This document shows positions 17,967 through 26,479 of a stretch of 52,394 bases of DNA, piece by piece. Below the pieces are notes generated by a model that did no database searches, had not been told where the DNA came from, and saw nothing but the letters and a program-made list of their open reading frames with translations. A program made the translations under genes and the position numbers. Source of the DNA: Bacteroidota bacterium (GTDB lineage Bacteria > Bacteroidota > Bacteroidia > Chitinophagales > Chitinophagaceae); contig JAFDXH010000063.1 of assembly GCA_018268075.1 (NCBI GenBank), positions 1-52,394 of the forward strand, written 5' to 3'. Position 1 is the first letter of the stretch, and each line of letters begins with the position of its first letter.

Positions 17967-19898
17967 ATGAATGTTACATTTCCGGATGGCGCTATTAAAA
18001 GTTTTGAGGAAGGTACTTCCTCATTAGATATAGCCAAATCTATCAGTGAAGGATTGGCTAGAAAAGCCATTGCTGCCGAGGTCAATGATACAGTATATGA
18101 TATGACCCGCCCAATTAATGATGATGCTACCATCAAATTTTTAACGTGGGATGATTTAAAAGGAAAGGCTACCTTCTGGCATTCTTCTGCGCATTTGATG
18201 GCAGAAGCAATAGAATCCATCTTTCCCGGAGTAAAATTTTGGGTAGGCCCCCCTATAGAAAGAGGCTTTTATTATGATATAGATCTGGGGGATAATGTAA
18301 TTACAGAAAGCGATCTGGGCAAATTGGAGAAAAAAATGCAAGAGCTGGCTAGGCAGAACAATCTTTTTATAAGAAAGGAAATCTCTAAGGCAGAAGCGAT
18401 TAAATATTTTGGGGAAAAGGGCGATGAATACAAGCTGGATTTGTTAGCTGGATTGGAAGATGGCAATATTACCTTTTATTCTCAGGGAAATTTTACTGAC
18501 TTATGCCGTGGCCCGCATATTCCATCTACAGGAATTATTAAAGGAATAAAATTAACAGGAATTGCAGGCGCCTATTGGAAAGGAGATGAGAAAAATAAAA
18601 TGCTTACTCGTATTTATGGAATTACTTTCCCTAATCAGAAAGAATTAGATGAGTACTTGGTTTTTCTCGAAGAGGCAAAAAAACGTGACCACAGAAAAAT
18701 TGGTAAGGAACTTGAATTATTTACCTTTTCTGACAAAGTGGGCTCCGGCCTTCCCTTGTGGATGCCCAAAGGTGCTATGTTGCGCCAAAGGCTTCAGGAA
18801 TTTATGCAAAAGGCGCAAATTGAAGCAGGATACGTTCCGGTTATTACACCACACATTGGTTCAAAAAATTTGTATGTAACCAGCGGCCATTATGAAAAAT
18901 ATGGGAAGGATAGTTTTCAACCCATTAAAACCCCGGTAGAAGGGGAGGAGTTTTTCTTAAAGCCAATGAACTGTCCCCATCATTGCGAAATATATAAAGC
19001 ATTACCGCGGAGCTATAAGGATCTTCCATTGCGCCTTGCTGAATTTGGTACCGTGTATAGATATGAGCAATCCGGTGAGTTGCATGGGCTTACACGTGTT
19101 CGTGGCTTTACACAAGATGATGCACATTTATTTTGTATGCCATCGCAGGTAAAGGATGAATTTAAAAAGGTGATTGACCTGGTATTGTATGTATTTAAAT
19201 CACTTGAATTTAAGGAATTTACTGCTCAAATTTCTTTACGCGACAAAGAAGATCATTCTAAATATATTGGGAGTGACGAAAATTGGGTACTCGCAGAGAA
19301 GGCTATTGTAGAAGCAGTAGAAGAAAAAGGTTTGTCCAATGTGGTGGTTGAGTATGGCGAAGCAGCCTTTTATGGACCTAAGCTAGATTTTATGGTTCAA
19401 GATGCCATTGGAAGAAAGTGGCAGTTGGGTACTATTCAGGTAGATTATAATTTGCCTGAAAGATTCGAGCTTACCTATATAGGCGAGGATAACGCTAAGC
19501 ACAGGCCTGTAATGATACACCGTGCACCGTTTGGGAGCTTAGAAAGATTTGTAGCAGTATTGATCGAACATTGTTTGGGCAAATTTCCGATGTGGTTGGT
19601 ACCGGTACAGGTAAAAATATTGCCAATCAGTGATAAATTTTTGCCCTATGCAGAAAATGTTTTGCATCAATTAAAAAATAATGATATTCGTGCAGAATTA
19701 GACGACCGTAGTGAAAAAATAGGCAAAAAAATACGGGATACTGAACTGGCAAAAATCCCTATAATGCTTATTATTGGAGAAAAAGAGGTGAATGAAAATG
19801 TTGTTTCTGTACGAAGGCAGGCTAAGGGCGATGAAGGAGCTAAAACACTCAATGATGTGATACAAAGTATTAAGGAAGAAGTTGAAAATAAAATGTAA
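17967..19898 (+). CDS. thrS: Threonyl-tRNA synthetase
   Basis: Charges tRNA-Thr and edits mischarged Ser. 643 residues, normal full length. Domains in order: TGS (1-62), editing domain (about 65-225) with His72 and His76 in HSSAH plus Cys180 and His184 in CRGPH, class II catalytic core (about 240-535) with Zn ligand Cys336 in [18 protein letters not shown] (motif 2) and [11 protein letters not shown] (motif 3), and an anticodon-binding domain (about 540-643). All editing and zinc residues are present. infC follows 181 bp downstream on the same strand. Confidence 0.97.
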   Translation: MNVTFPDGAIKSFEEGTSSLDIAKSISEGLARKAIAAEVNDTVYDMTRPINDDATIKFLTWDDLKGKATFWHSSAHLMAEAIESIFPGVKFWVGPPIERGFYYDIDLGDNVITESDLGKLEKKMQELARQNNLFIRKEISKAEAIKYFGEKGDEYKLDLLAGLEDGNITFYSQGNFTDLCRGPHIPSTGIIKGIKLTGIAGAYWKGDEKNKMLTRIYGITFPNQKELDEYLVFLEEAKKRDHRKIGKELELFTFSDKVGSGLPLWMPKGAMLRQRLQEFMQKAQIEAGYVPVITPHIGSKNLYVTSGHYEKYGKDSFQPIKTPVEGEEFFLKPMNCPHHCEIYKALPRSYKDLPLRLAEFGTVYRYEQSGELHGLTRVRGFTQDDAHLFCMPSQVKDEFKKVIDLVLYVFKSLEFKEFTAQISLRDKEDHSKYIGSDENWVLAEKAIVEAVEEKGLSNVVVEYGEAAFYGPKLDFMVQDAIGRKWQLGTIQVDYNLPERFELTYIGEDNAKHRPVMIHRAPFGSLERFVAVLIEHCLGKFPMWLVPVQVKILPISDKFLPYAENVLHQLKNNDIRAELDDRSEKIGKKIRDTELAKIPIMLIIGEKEVNENVVSVRRQAKGDEGAKTLNDVIQSIKEEVENKM

Positions 19899-19913
19899 AT
19901 TAGTAATTGAAAA

Positions 19914-19943
19914 ATGTGAGTGCCTCATCAACAGTACTCACAT
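19914..19943 (+). terminator. Hairpin after thrS
   Basis: ATGTGAGT pairs with ACTCACAT over a 14-nt loop (8 bp, extendable by a G-T and a C-G pair), 15 bp after the thrS stop. Only a weak T-rich tail follows, so it may be a partial terminator or a processing structure between thrS and infC. Confidence 0.45.
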
Positions 19944-20079
19944 CATAATTTTGTTCATTAAAAAAAATAAATAAATCTGCCTATTTAGAAGTATTGGAAT
20001 AAGAATTGTTACTTTAGATATCAGTCAAAATAATCCGGTTTTAAAAAGGCAAAATATATTAATCACCTAAAATCAATTA

Positions 20080-20652
20080 ATGGCATTTCCACCCCGGCCG
20101 AGAGGCGCATTTAATCCCCGTTTTAAAAAAGAACAACAACAGGAACACAAAACCAATCACATGATCAAATCGCCGACAGTTAGACTTGTTGGTGAAAATG
20201 TTGAAGTAGGAGTTTATCCAATAGCTGAGGCTCAGAAAATTGCCGACGACCTTGCGCTCGATTTGGTCGAGATTTCTCCGCAAGCCGATCCGCCCGTTTG
20301 TAAAGTAATAGATTACAATAAGTTTCTTTATGAAAAGAAGAAGCGGGAAAAGGATATGAAGGCTAAGAGCAAAGTTTCAGAAGTTAAAGAAATTCGTTTT
20401 ACGCCAAATACTGATGAGCATGATTTTGATTTCAAATCAAAGCATGCGGAAAATTTTCTTAAAGATGGTAATAAAGTTAAAGCTTATGTTCAGTTTAAAG
20501 GAAGAGCAATCATGTTTAAGGAACGTGGTGAGTTGCTGCTTTTAAAATTTGCTGAACGCCTTGTAGAGGTAGGTACATTAGAAAGTATGCCTAAACTTGA
20601 AGGGAAAAGGATGTTTGCCATCTTTGCGCCAAAAAGCCAAAAAAAGAAATAA
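20080..20652 (+). CDS. infC: Translation initiation factor IF-3
   Basis: Binds the 30S subunit and checks the initiator tRNA. 190 residues: a basic N-terminal tail (RPRGAFNPRFKKEQQQEH), N-domain from about 27 (IKSPTVRLVGENVEVGVY, DLVEISPQADPPVCKVIDY), lysine-rich linker (KKKREKDMKAKSKVSEVKEIRF) and C-domain (KHAENFLKDGNKVKAYVQFKGR, MPKLEGKRMFAIFAPK). The start is an ATG, not the rare AUU used for autoregulation in E. coli. rpmI and rplT, normally directly behind infC, are absent; a response regulator follows instead. Confidence 0.96.
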   Translation: MAFPPRPRGAFNPRFKKEQQQEHKTNHMIKSPTVRLVGENVEVGVYPIAEAQKIADDLALDLVEISPQADPPVCKVIDYNKFLYEKKKREKDMKAKSKVSEVKEIRFTPNTDEHDFDFKSKHAENFLKDGNKVKAYVQFKGRAIMFKERGELLLLKFAERLVEVGTLESMPKLEGKRMFAIFAPKSQKKK

Positions 20653-20660
20653 ACATGCAT

Positions 20661-20679
20661 GGCCTTTACACCAAAGGCC
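20661..20679 (+). other. Small hairpin after infC
   Basis: GGCCTTT pairs with AAAGGCC over a 5-nt loop, 8 bp after the infC stop. There is no T-tract, so I do not call it a terminator. It marks the end of the infC unit. Confidence 0.35.
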
Positions 20680-20850
20680 TCAGGATGGAATGTATAGAAA
20701 ATGTGCATAGTATTTTTCATTATTGCTTGGTCTTTTACCCTAAATAGTCGTATTATTACCATAGGATAACTTAGGTAATTTTTCTGTTTGATTTCCCATG
20801 AGAATCTTGGAAATTTGCAGTGTTATTTAATCAATCAAGTAATTTACCCC

Positions 20851-21531
20851 ATGAAACAAGATAATGAAGAAGTGATTAATGTGATGATTGTAGATGATCA
20901 TGCGCTTTTTAGGGCAGGTGTAAAAACCGCCTTGTCTTCTAAAAAAGATATTAAAGTAATAGCCGAAGCAGATAATGGCCAACACATGCTTCACATGCTC
21001 AAGGCCATTCAGCCGGATGTAATTTTATTGGATATTCAGATGCCAATAATGGATGGTATTACCGCGCTTCCAGAAGTAAAAAAATTATACCCAAACATTA
21101 AAATTATCATGCTCACTTTATTGGACGACCAAAGTGTTGTAACCAAATTAATGGAGCTGGGTGCTAATAGTTTCCTGGTTAAAGTGTCTGATGCTGAAAT
21201 AATTTATGAAGCCATAAAAGTTTGTCATCAACAAGAATTCTATTTTAATTCACTTACAAATAAGGCACTCCTCAATAATCTTCGCCACAAAACAGTTGTT
21301 TCGCCATTTGGGCAAGTAGCAGATGATACAAGGCTCAATGATAAGGAAATAACGGTGCTGAGACTGATGTGCGAAGAAAAAAGCACACGCGAAATTGCAG
21401 AGGCTGTGGACTTGAGTCCACGTACCATAGAATCAATCAGAGACAGGCTCAAGGCAAAAACAGGATCCAAAAGCACAGCCGGCCTAATTATGTATGCGGT
21501 AAAAAATAAATTGCTCGATCAAGAACTGTAG
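20851..21531 (+). CDS. Response regulator, NarL/FixJ (LuxR-HTH) family
   Basis: 226 residues from the ATG at 20851, which sits ten residues before the receiver strand VMIVDDHALFRAG; a reading from 20788 adds 21 unrelated residues. Receiver domain (about 9-125) with Asp15/Asp16, phosphoacceptor Asp61 in LLDIQMPIMDG, and a Lys in FLVKVSDAE. Output domain: a LuxR-type HTH (about 158-222, LNDKEITVLRLMCEEKSTREIAEAVDLS). No histidine kinase is adjacent, so it is an orphan. In Bacteroidota such regulators pair with HisKA_3 kinases elsewhere. Target genes unknown; the pterin cluster begins 49 bp downstream. Confidence 0.9.
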   Translation: MKQDNEEVINVMIVDDHALFRAGVKTALSSKKDIKVIAEADNGQHMLHMLKAIQPDVILLDIQMPIMDGITALPEVKKLYPNIKIIMLTLLDDQSVVTKLMELGANSFLVKVSDAEIIYEAIKVCHQQEFYFNSLTNKALLNNLRHKTVVSPFGQVADDTRLNDKEITVLRLMCEEKSTREIAEAVDLSPRTIESIRDRLKAKTGSKSTAGLIMYAVKNKLLDQEL

Positions 21532-21580
21532 CCGTTGAGATCACTCCAAAAGTTAGATATTTACTCATTCATTTTTTATC

Positions 21581-22417
21581 ATGAATGAGTTTTTTATTTT
21601 CAATGGTCAATTCTTTAGTAAAGGCAAACCCGTGATAAGTGCTGGCAGTGCCGGATTGCGATATGGCGACGGACTGTTCGAAACCATGCGCTTACACAAA
21701 GGCCGAATCCTGAATGTTGATTTTCATTTTGAAAGGCTCTTTGGCGGAAGAGCATTGTTGTTTTCTAAGCCTTCCAAAAGCCTGGATCAATTATTCTTAA
21801 AAAATCTAATAGCTGAATTGCTCAAAAGAAATAATCATCAGGGCGAGGCACGTATTAGATTAATGCTCTTTAATGGAGCAGGTGAAAATATTGACTTTAA
21901 AAATGATTATTCAAATTTTATAATTGAAACGTGGCATCTACCATGTGGTATTGCATTGAATGAAAGGGGCTTAGAAATAGATATTTTTCTGGGCGTTACA
22001 AAAGCTTGTGATCAATTTGCTAATCTAAAATCCAATAATTTCTTGCCATACTTGTTGGCTGGAAGGTTCGCAAAGGATCATCAATTAAGCGATGCTGTAG
22101 TCCTTAACTCTTTTGGCCGGATTAGTGATACATCTGTTGCCAATATATTTATGCTAAAAGGTAAGAGCATATTTACTCCTCCACTACAAGAAGGTTGTGT
22201 AGCAGGCACAATGCGCAGGTGGGTTTTGGAGAATTTATTATTGCCTGATTTAGTAATCAGTGAGAAAGAATTGACAATTGATGATTTACTTTTTGCAGAT
22301 GAAGTATTTCTGACAAATGCAATACACCCTGTGAGGTGGGTGAAGAGGTTTAGAGAAAAAGAATTTACCTGTAATTTAATTCCAGAAATTTTTAAACAGG
22401 TAAAAGAAGGCATTTAA
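21581..22417 (+). CDS. PLP-dependent aminotransferase class IV, aminodeoxychorismate lyase-like
   Basis: 278-residue fold-type IV PLP enzyme. Seen: GLRYGDGLFETMRLHKG (about 25-41), EARIRLMLF (about 88-96), PLP Lys150 in LKSNNFLPYLLA, RISDTSVANIFML (about 181-193) and GCVAGTMRRWVL. The YGDGLFET form and the length fit 4-amino-4-deoxychorismate lyase (PabC, p-aminobenzoate for folate) or a D-amino-acid/branched-chain transaminase; these are hard to tell apart by motif. Its place 91 bp before two pterin synthases and GTP cyclohydrolase I makes the PabC role the best guess, stated as inference. Confidence 0.75.
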   Translation: MNEFFIFNGQFFSKGKPVISAGSAGLRYGDGLFETMRLHKGRILNVDFHFERLFGGRALLFSKPSKSLDQLFLKNLIAELLKRNNHQGEARIRLMLFNGAGENIDFKNDYSNFIIETWHLPCGIALNERGLEIDIFLGVTKACDQFANLKSNNFLPYLLAGRFAKDHQLSDAVVLNSFGRISDTSVANIFMLKGKSIFTPPLQEGCVAGTMRRWVLENLLLPDLVISEKELTIDDLLFADEVFLTNAIHPVRWVKRFREKEFTCNLIPEIFKQVKEGI

Positions 22418-22481
22418 TACAAAACAGTGTAAGGGATACTCCTTTTTTGCAATTGGATTCATTTATTTTTACATTACTGTT

Positions 22482-22489
22482 TACCTTTG
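22482..22489 (+). promoter_or_regulatory. Candidate -7 element (TACCTTTG) for the PTPS-PTPS-folE run
   Basis: Exact TAnnTTTG match 19 bp before the ATG at 22509, in the only sizeable gap (91 bp) before the tightly packed pterin genes. Confidence 0.5.
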
Positions 22490-22508
22490 CTCATTATTTG
22501 AATTTTTC

Positions 22509-22925
22509 ATGATCTACCTCACCCGTATAGAACATTTTAACGCCGCACATAAATTATTTAACCCAGAATGGGACAAGGAAAAAAACGAAATGATATTTGG
22601 CAAATGCGCCAATGAGAACTGGCATGGCCATAATTATGAACTGCAGGTTACGATAAAGGGCGAGGTGAATGAAGGCACAGGCTTTTTATTTGATGTAAAG
22701 CAATTAAGCCTTCTGATAAAGGAGTATGTTCTTGAAGAAATAGATCATAAAAACCTAAATCTGGAGGTGGATTTTTTAAAAGGAAAAATGTGCTCAACCG
22801 AAAACCTTGCTATTGGCATTTGGAACAGATTGAAAATGTACCTGCCATCTGAAGTGATATTGCACAAAATAAAATTATATGAAACACCAAGAATTTTTGT
22901 TGAATATTTTGGTGAAATAAAATAA
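22509..22925 (+). CDS. 6-pyruvoyltetrahydropterin synthase / QueD family protein (copy 1)
   Basis: 138-residue T-fold enzyme acting on dihydroneopterin triphosphate. Zn ligands His14 (FNAAHKL), His39 and His41 (WHGHNYEL); Cys33 (GKCANEN) in the place of the catalytic Cys; Asp79-His80 in IDHKNLN; Glu125 in YETPR. The GKCxNxxxHGHNYE and DHKNLN forms resemble animal-type PTPS more than E. coli QueD, although family members differ in product (6-pyruvoyl- or 6-carboxy-tetrahydropterin). The next gene is a paralogue starting directly after the stop codon. Confidence 0.88.
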   Translation: MIYLTRIEHFNAAHKLFNPEWDKEKNEMIFGKCANENWHGHNYELQVTIKGEVNEGTGFLFDVKQLSLLIKEYVLEEIDHKNLNLEVDFLKGKMCSTENLAIGIWNRLKMYLPSEVILHKIKLYETPRIFVEYFGEIK

Positions 22926-23348
22926 ATGAGAATGGACAAGAGAGTCGCAGTTTATCGAAAAGAGCATTTTAATGCAGCCCACCGGCTTTTTAACCCCGCA
23001 TGGAATAATGAAGATAATGCAAGAGTCTTTGGTAAATGCAGCAATCCAAATTATCACGGACATAATTATGAATTAGTGGTAAAAATTACGGGAGCCCCTG
23101 CCGCAGATACCGGATTTGTAATTGACCTTAAAGAATTAAGCGATATAGTAAAAGAATATGTGTTGAATAAAATGGATCATAAAAACCTAAACTTGGATGT
23201 ACCTGAGTTTAAAAATATAAATCCCACTGTTGAAAATATCAGCATCATTATCTATGAATTACTCAGAAAAAAAATTGATTCAAATTTGGATCTTATGGTT
23301 CGTGTGTATGAAACACCACGCAACTTTGCAGAATATCCTGTAGCATAA
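22926..23348 (+). CDS. 6-pyruvoyltetrahydropterin synthase / QueD family protein (copy 2)
   Basis: 140-residue paralogue of the preceding gene, with no base between the upstream TAA and this ATG. All key residues are retained: Zn ligands His19, His44 and His46 (YHGHNYEL), Cys38 (GKCSNPN), Asp84-His85 (MDHKNLNLD) and Glu129 (YETPRNFAEY). It differs from copy 1 between about residues 53 and 62 and in the C-terminal third (DVPEFKNINPTVENIS). An ATG at 22932 is a possible alternative start. Two complete copies in tandem suggest two products (for example one for a pterin cofactor and one for queuosine) or a hetero-oligomer; neither can be decided here. Confidence 0.88.
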   Translation: MRMDKRVAVYRKEHFNAAHRLFNPAWNNEDNARVFGKCSNPNYHGHNYELVVKITGAPAADTGFVIDLKELSDIVKEYVLNKMDHKNLNLDVPEFKNINPTVENISIIIYELLRKKIDSNLDLMVRVYETPRNFAEYPVA

Positions 23349-23350
23349 AA

Positions 23351-23370
23351 ATGGCATAAAATGGCATATA
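23351..23370 (+). repeat. 10-bp tandem repeat duplicating the folE start
   Basis: ATGGCATAAA is followed directly by ATGGCATATA; the second ATG starts FolE, the first opens a two-codon frame (Met-Ala-stop). A degenerate third unit lies just upstream (23341-23350). Probably slippage, possibly an effect on initiation. Confidence 0.5.
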
Positions 23371-23966
23371 AAAAGATTGACCACTACGATGAAGACATTA
23401 CTGATTCTTTAGTAAAAAACTATCATGAAGTATTAAAGTTAATAGGCGAAGATCCCGAAAGAGAGGGCTTGTTAAAGACACCAGAGAGAATTGCAAAGGC
23501 TATGCAGTATTGTACCAAAGGGTATAATATGGATGCCGCAAAAATTTTAAATTCTGCAAAATTTCATGAAGATGTAAGCGAAATGATCATTGTGAAAAAT
23601 ATAGAATTGTACAGTATGTGTGAGCACCACATGCTTCCTTTTTTTGGAAAGGCGCATGTAGCCTATATTCCCAATGGCTGGATTACAGGGCTGAGTAAAA
23701 TCGCAAGAGTGGTAGATGTATTTGCCAAAAGGCTTCAGGTGCAGGAGAGATTAACTTCGCAAATTGTAAATGTAATACAAGAAACACTCAACCCGCTGGG
23801 AGTAGCTGTAGTAATAGAGGCAGAACATTTATGTATGATGATGCGGGGGGTACAAAAGCAAAGCTCCGTTACAACCACATCGGCCTTTACTGGAGAGTTC
23901 GAAAAGCATCCATCAAGAAGCGAATTTATAAATCTCATTCAGGCAGATCTTATTAAAAGAAGATAG
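23361..23966 (+). CDS. folE: GTP cyclohydrolase I (copy 1)
   Basis: Converts GTP to 7,8-dihydroneopterin triphosphate, the substrate of the two preceding enzymes and of folate synthesis. 201 residues. Zn site Cys87-x-x-His90 ([10 protein letters not shown]) and Cys158 ([11 protein letters not shown]); GTP-binding stretch [19 protein letters not shown] (102-120), [10 protein letters not shown] (127-136) and TSAFTGEF (173-180). The CMMMRGV form is like the Bacillus/eukaryote group. It starts 12 bp after copy 2 of the pterin synthase gene and ends 26 bp before fabD. A second, distinct FolE lies at 25829-26476. Confidence 0.95.
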   Translation: MAYKKIDHYDEDITDSLVKNYHEVLKLIGEDPEREGLLKTPERIAKAMQYCTKGYNMDAAKILNSAKFHEDVSEMIIVKNIELYSMCEHHMLPFFGKAHVAYIPNGWITGLSKIARVVDVFAKRLQVQERLTSQIVNVIQETLNPLGVAVVIEAEHLCMMMRGVQKQSSVTTTSAFTGEFEKHPSRSEFINLIQADLIKRR

Positions 23967-23992
23967 TACACCAAAAAAATAAAATTAAATAT

Positions 23993-24874
23993 ATGAAGCA
24001 TGCATTTGTTTTTCCGGGGCAAGGTTCTCAGTTTCCGGGTATGGGCAAAGAATTATATGATTCAAATACTGATGCAAAAAAAATATTTGAAACAGCAGAT
24101 GAAGTGCTTGGGTTTAGCATATCCGAAATAATGTTTAATGGTACTGCAGAAGAATTAAAGCAAACTAAAGTAACACAGCCTGCCATATTTATACATTCAG
24201 TGGCAGCCTTTAAAGCACTTGCTACCAGCAGGCCCGATATGGTAGCAGGCCATTCATTAGGAGAATTTTCTGCCCTGGTAGCCAATGGCTGTCTATCATT
24301 TACTGATGCGCTTAGATTGGTATCTATAAGAGCCAATGCTATGCAAAAGGCATGTGAAATGAACCCTTCCTCAATGGCTGCGGTATTGGGGCTGGAAGAT
24401 GAAAAGGTGGAGAAAATATGCTCAGGCATAAACCATGAAATAGTAGTGGCAGCTAATTACAACTGCCCCGGGCAAATAGTAATATCCGGCACAGTAAAGG
24501 GCATAGAAGAAGCGTGTGTATTATTGAAAGAAGCTGGCGCAAAGAGGGCTTTGGTTTTACCAGTAGGAGGTGCCTTTCATTCACCTCTTATGGAACCGGC
24601 AAAGCAGGAACTTTCGGATGCTATTGAAGCAACAGAATTTAAAAACCCATTTTGTCCGGTATATCAGAATGTAGTAGCAGTGGCTGTTACAGAGCCATTA
24701 GAAATAAAGGTAAATCTTAATGCACAGCTTACCGGCCCAGTAAAATGGACGCAAACCATACAACAAATGATTGAAGATGGCGCTGATCATTTTACAGAAT
24801 GTGGACCCGGCAAAGTATTGCAAGGGTTGATTGGTAAAATAGATAAGATGGTGAAAACTGATGGCCTGGATTAA
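23993..24874 (+). CDS. fabD: Malonyl-CoA:ACP transacylase
   Basis: Loads malonyl groups on acyl carrier protein for fatty-acid synthesis. 293 residues: oxyanion-hole motif FPGQGSQFPGMG (7-18), nucleophile Ser88 in GHSLGE, Arg113 in SIRANAMQ that binds the malonyl carboxylate, His196 in GGAFHSPLM, and a C-terminal GADHFTECGPGKVLQGL. Stand-alone length, not a polyketide-synthase fragment. It follows folE by 26 bp with no terminator between, so it probably rides on the pterin transcript; a terminator hairpin follows at 24886. Confidence 0.95.
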   Translation: MKHAFVFPGQGSQFPGMGKELYDSNTDAKKIFETADEVLGFSISEIMFNGTAEELKQTKVTQPAIFIHSVAAFKALATSRPDMVAGHSLGEFSALVANGCLSFTDALRLVSIRANAMQKACEMNPSSMAAVLGLEDEKVEKICSGINHEIVVAANYNCPGQIVISGTVKGIEEACVLLKEAGAKRALVLPVGGAFHSPLMEPAKQELSDAIEATEFKNPFCPVYQNVVAVAVTEPLEIKVNLNAQLTGPVKWTQTIQQMIEDGADHFTECGPGKVLQGLIGKIDKMVKTDGLD

Positions 24875-25176
24875 TTGACTTTTGAGCACATGGAATTTTT
24901 AATGTGCATTTTTTAAAACCTGATAAATTAACCCGAAGAATCGGCTAAACCTATAAAAAAATAATAATTCTCGATTACAATTTATTTACACCTTACAGAT
25001 CAACTGCCCAACTATGTTCATCTTTTTTTCTGAAAACGATCCTTTGAAGGTAGCGCCCTCCTGCCCGTAAAATATAAATTAGCCTAAATCCGGTATCATT
25101 TTATTGTTGTGTAACCTTTACCGAACATGGGTACTCTAATATTTCAAGAAGCTATAGAAAATTTGAAACTATTGAG
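24875..25176. other. Gap between fabD and the ECF sigma gene
   Basis: 302 bp. It holds the fabD terminator at its left end; the rest is AT-rich with a slightly GC-richer patch near 25035-25070. No reading frame of interest and no exact TAnnTTTG element. The sigma factor may use a non-standard (possibly self-controlled) promoter here, but I cannot see one. Confidence 0.5.
24886..24914 (+). terminator. Rho-independent terminator after fabD
   Basis: GCACAT pairs with ATGTGC over a 10-nt loop, followed by ATTTTTT. It closes the transcript running from the pterin genes through fabD. Confidence 0.65.
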
Positions 25177-25821
25177 ATGGAATTTGAAAAATTTAGTGAT
25201 GCCGAAGTGCTGAGCCGTATCGTAAAAGGTGAAAAGGAATTATACGAAATTATTGTGAGGCGCTATAATCCTGCATTGTATAAAGTAGGCAGATCGTACA
25301 ATTATAGCCATGAGGATACGGAAGACCTGATGCAGGAAACCTTTATAGATGCCTATAAGAGCCTGAATAAGTTTGAAGGGAGAGCTACATTCAAAACATG
25401 GATTATTCGCATTATGATGAATAATTGCTATAGAAAAAAAGAGAAATCAAGTTTTAAAAATGAAATTAATAAAGAATTGAAAGACAACGCCACACCGATG
25501 TACAGTGATGCCGGGAGCGGAGCAGATAAAATTCTTCAGAACCGCGAACTGGGCGCCATCATTGAAAATGCACTTAGCAAAATTCCAGAAGATTACCGAA
25601 TCATTTTTTCCTTACGGGAAATAAATGGAATAAACGTGGCTGAAACTGCAAGCCTTCTTACCATCAGCGAAAGCAATGTGAAGGCTAGGCTTAGCAGAGC
25701 CAAGGCGATGTTGAGAAATCAGATAGAGAATTCTTATTCAGCAGCAGAACTTTTTGAATTTAATCTTATCTATTGCGATGCGATAGTAAAAAATGTAATG
25801 AAAGCTATAAACGAAATATAA
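25177..25821 (+). CDS. ECF-type RNA polymerase sigma factor
   Basis: 214 residues. Region 2 (about 12-80: EIIVRRYNPALYKVGRSY, HEDTEDLMQETFIDAYKSLNKF, RATFKTWIIRIMMNN) and region 4 (about 130-185: LSKIPEDYRIIFSLREINGINVAETASLLTI...SNVKARLSRAKAMLRN) are both complete, joined by a charged linker. There is a C-terminal tail of about 30 residues beyond region 4. No anti-sigma gene is next to it. It ends 7 bp before a second folE, so the two are surely co-transcribed. Target promoters unknown. Confidence 0.93.
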   Translation: MEFEKFSDAEVLSRIVKGEKELYEIIVRRYNPALYKVGRSYNYSHEDTEDLMQETFIDAYKSLNKFEGRATFKTWIIRIMMNNCYRKKEKSSFKNEINKELKDNATPMYSDAGSGADKILQNRELGAIIENALSKIPEDYRIIFSLREINGINVAETASLLTISESNVKARLSRAKAMLRNQIENSYSAAELFEFNLIYCDAIVKNVMKAINEI

Positions 25822-25828
25822 TAGACCT

Positions 25829-26476
25829 ATGCCTGAAACAATGAATATTGGCTTGCGCCTGTCAGATATTGATACACCACTTAGAGAAGATGCCTTTGTG
25901 TTAAGCAATGAAGAAAAGATAAAGGAAATTGAATTTCATTTTTCCAAAATAATGAATATACTTGGCCTGGATCTTCTTGACGACAGCTTGCGAGGTACTC
26001 CACACCGGGTAGCTAAAATGTATGTAGAAGAAATATTCAGCGGGCTGAACCCTCACAATAAACCGAAATTAAGCCTCTTTGAAAATAAGTATGGGTATAA
26101 TGAAATGCTTATTGAAAAAGACATTACCTTATATTCTCAATGTGAACACCATTTTGTGCCTATCATTGGTAAAGTGCATGTGGCGTATATTCCTGGCAGA
26201 CAGGTAATTGGTTTGTCTAAAATAAACCGGTTAGTTCAGTACTATGCCAAGCGCCCTCAGGTACAGGAGCGGCTAACAGTACAAATATCTGAATCATTAA
26301 AAAAAATATTGCATCATAATAATGTAGCAGTAGTAATAGAGGCCGACCATCTTTGTGTAGCATCCCGTGGTATTAAAGATACCAACAGTTTTACTGTAAC
26401 AGCACAGTATTCTGGGGAATTTGAAAATGAAAGCACCAAAGCCGCGTTTTTGGCGCAAATTCATAATAAAAAATAA
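25829..26476 (+). CDS. folE: GTP cyclohydrolase I (copy 2)
   Basis: 215 residues, a second full FolE. Zn site Cys105-x-x-His108 (SQCEHHFVPI) and Cys176 (EADHLCVASRG); DDSLRGTPHRVAKMYVEEIF (51-70), IPGRQVIGLSKINRLV (121-136), QVQERLTVQI (144-153) and TAQYSGEF (191-198). All catalytic residues are present. It differs clearly from copy 1 (CVASRGIKDTNSFT instead of [14 protein letters not shown]) and looks like the more common bacterial form. Lying 7 bp after an ECF sigma gene, it is probably expressed under other conditions than copy 1. Confidence 0.95.
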   Translation: MPETMNIGLRLSDIDTPLREDAFVLSNEEKIKEIEFHFSKIMNILGLDLLDDSLRGTPHRVAKMYVEEIFSGLNPHNKPKLSLFENKYGYNEMLIEKDITLYSQCEHHFVPIIGKVHVAYIPGRQVIGLSKINRLVQYYAKRPQVQERLTVQISESLKKILHHNNVAVVIEADHLCVASRGIKDTNSFTVTAQYSGEFENESTKAAFLAQIHNKK

Positions 26477-26479
26477 ACT

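Noticed and set aside
20653-20850. Possible rpmI (L35) in the gap after infC
   Set aside because: No short Lys/Arg-rich frame starting with the typical KMKT-like text is present on the plus strand; the overlapping minus-strand frame is a shadow of infC.
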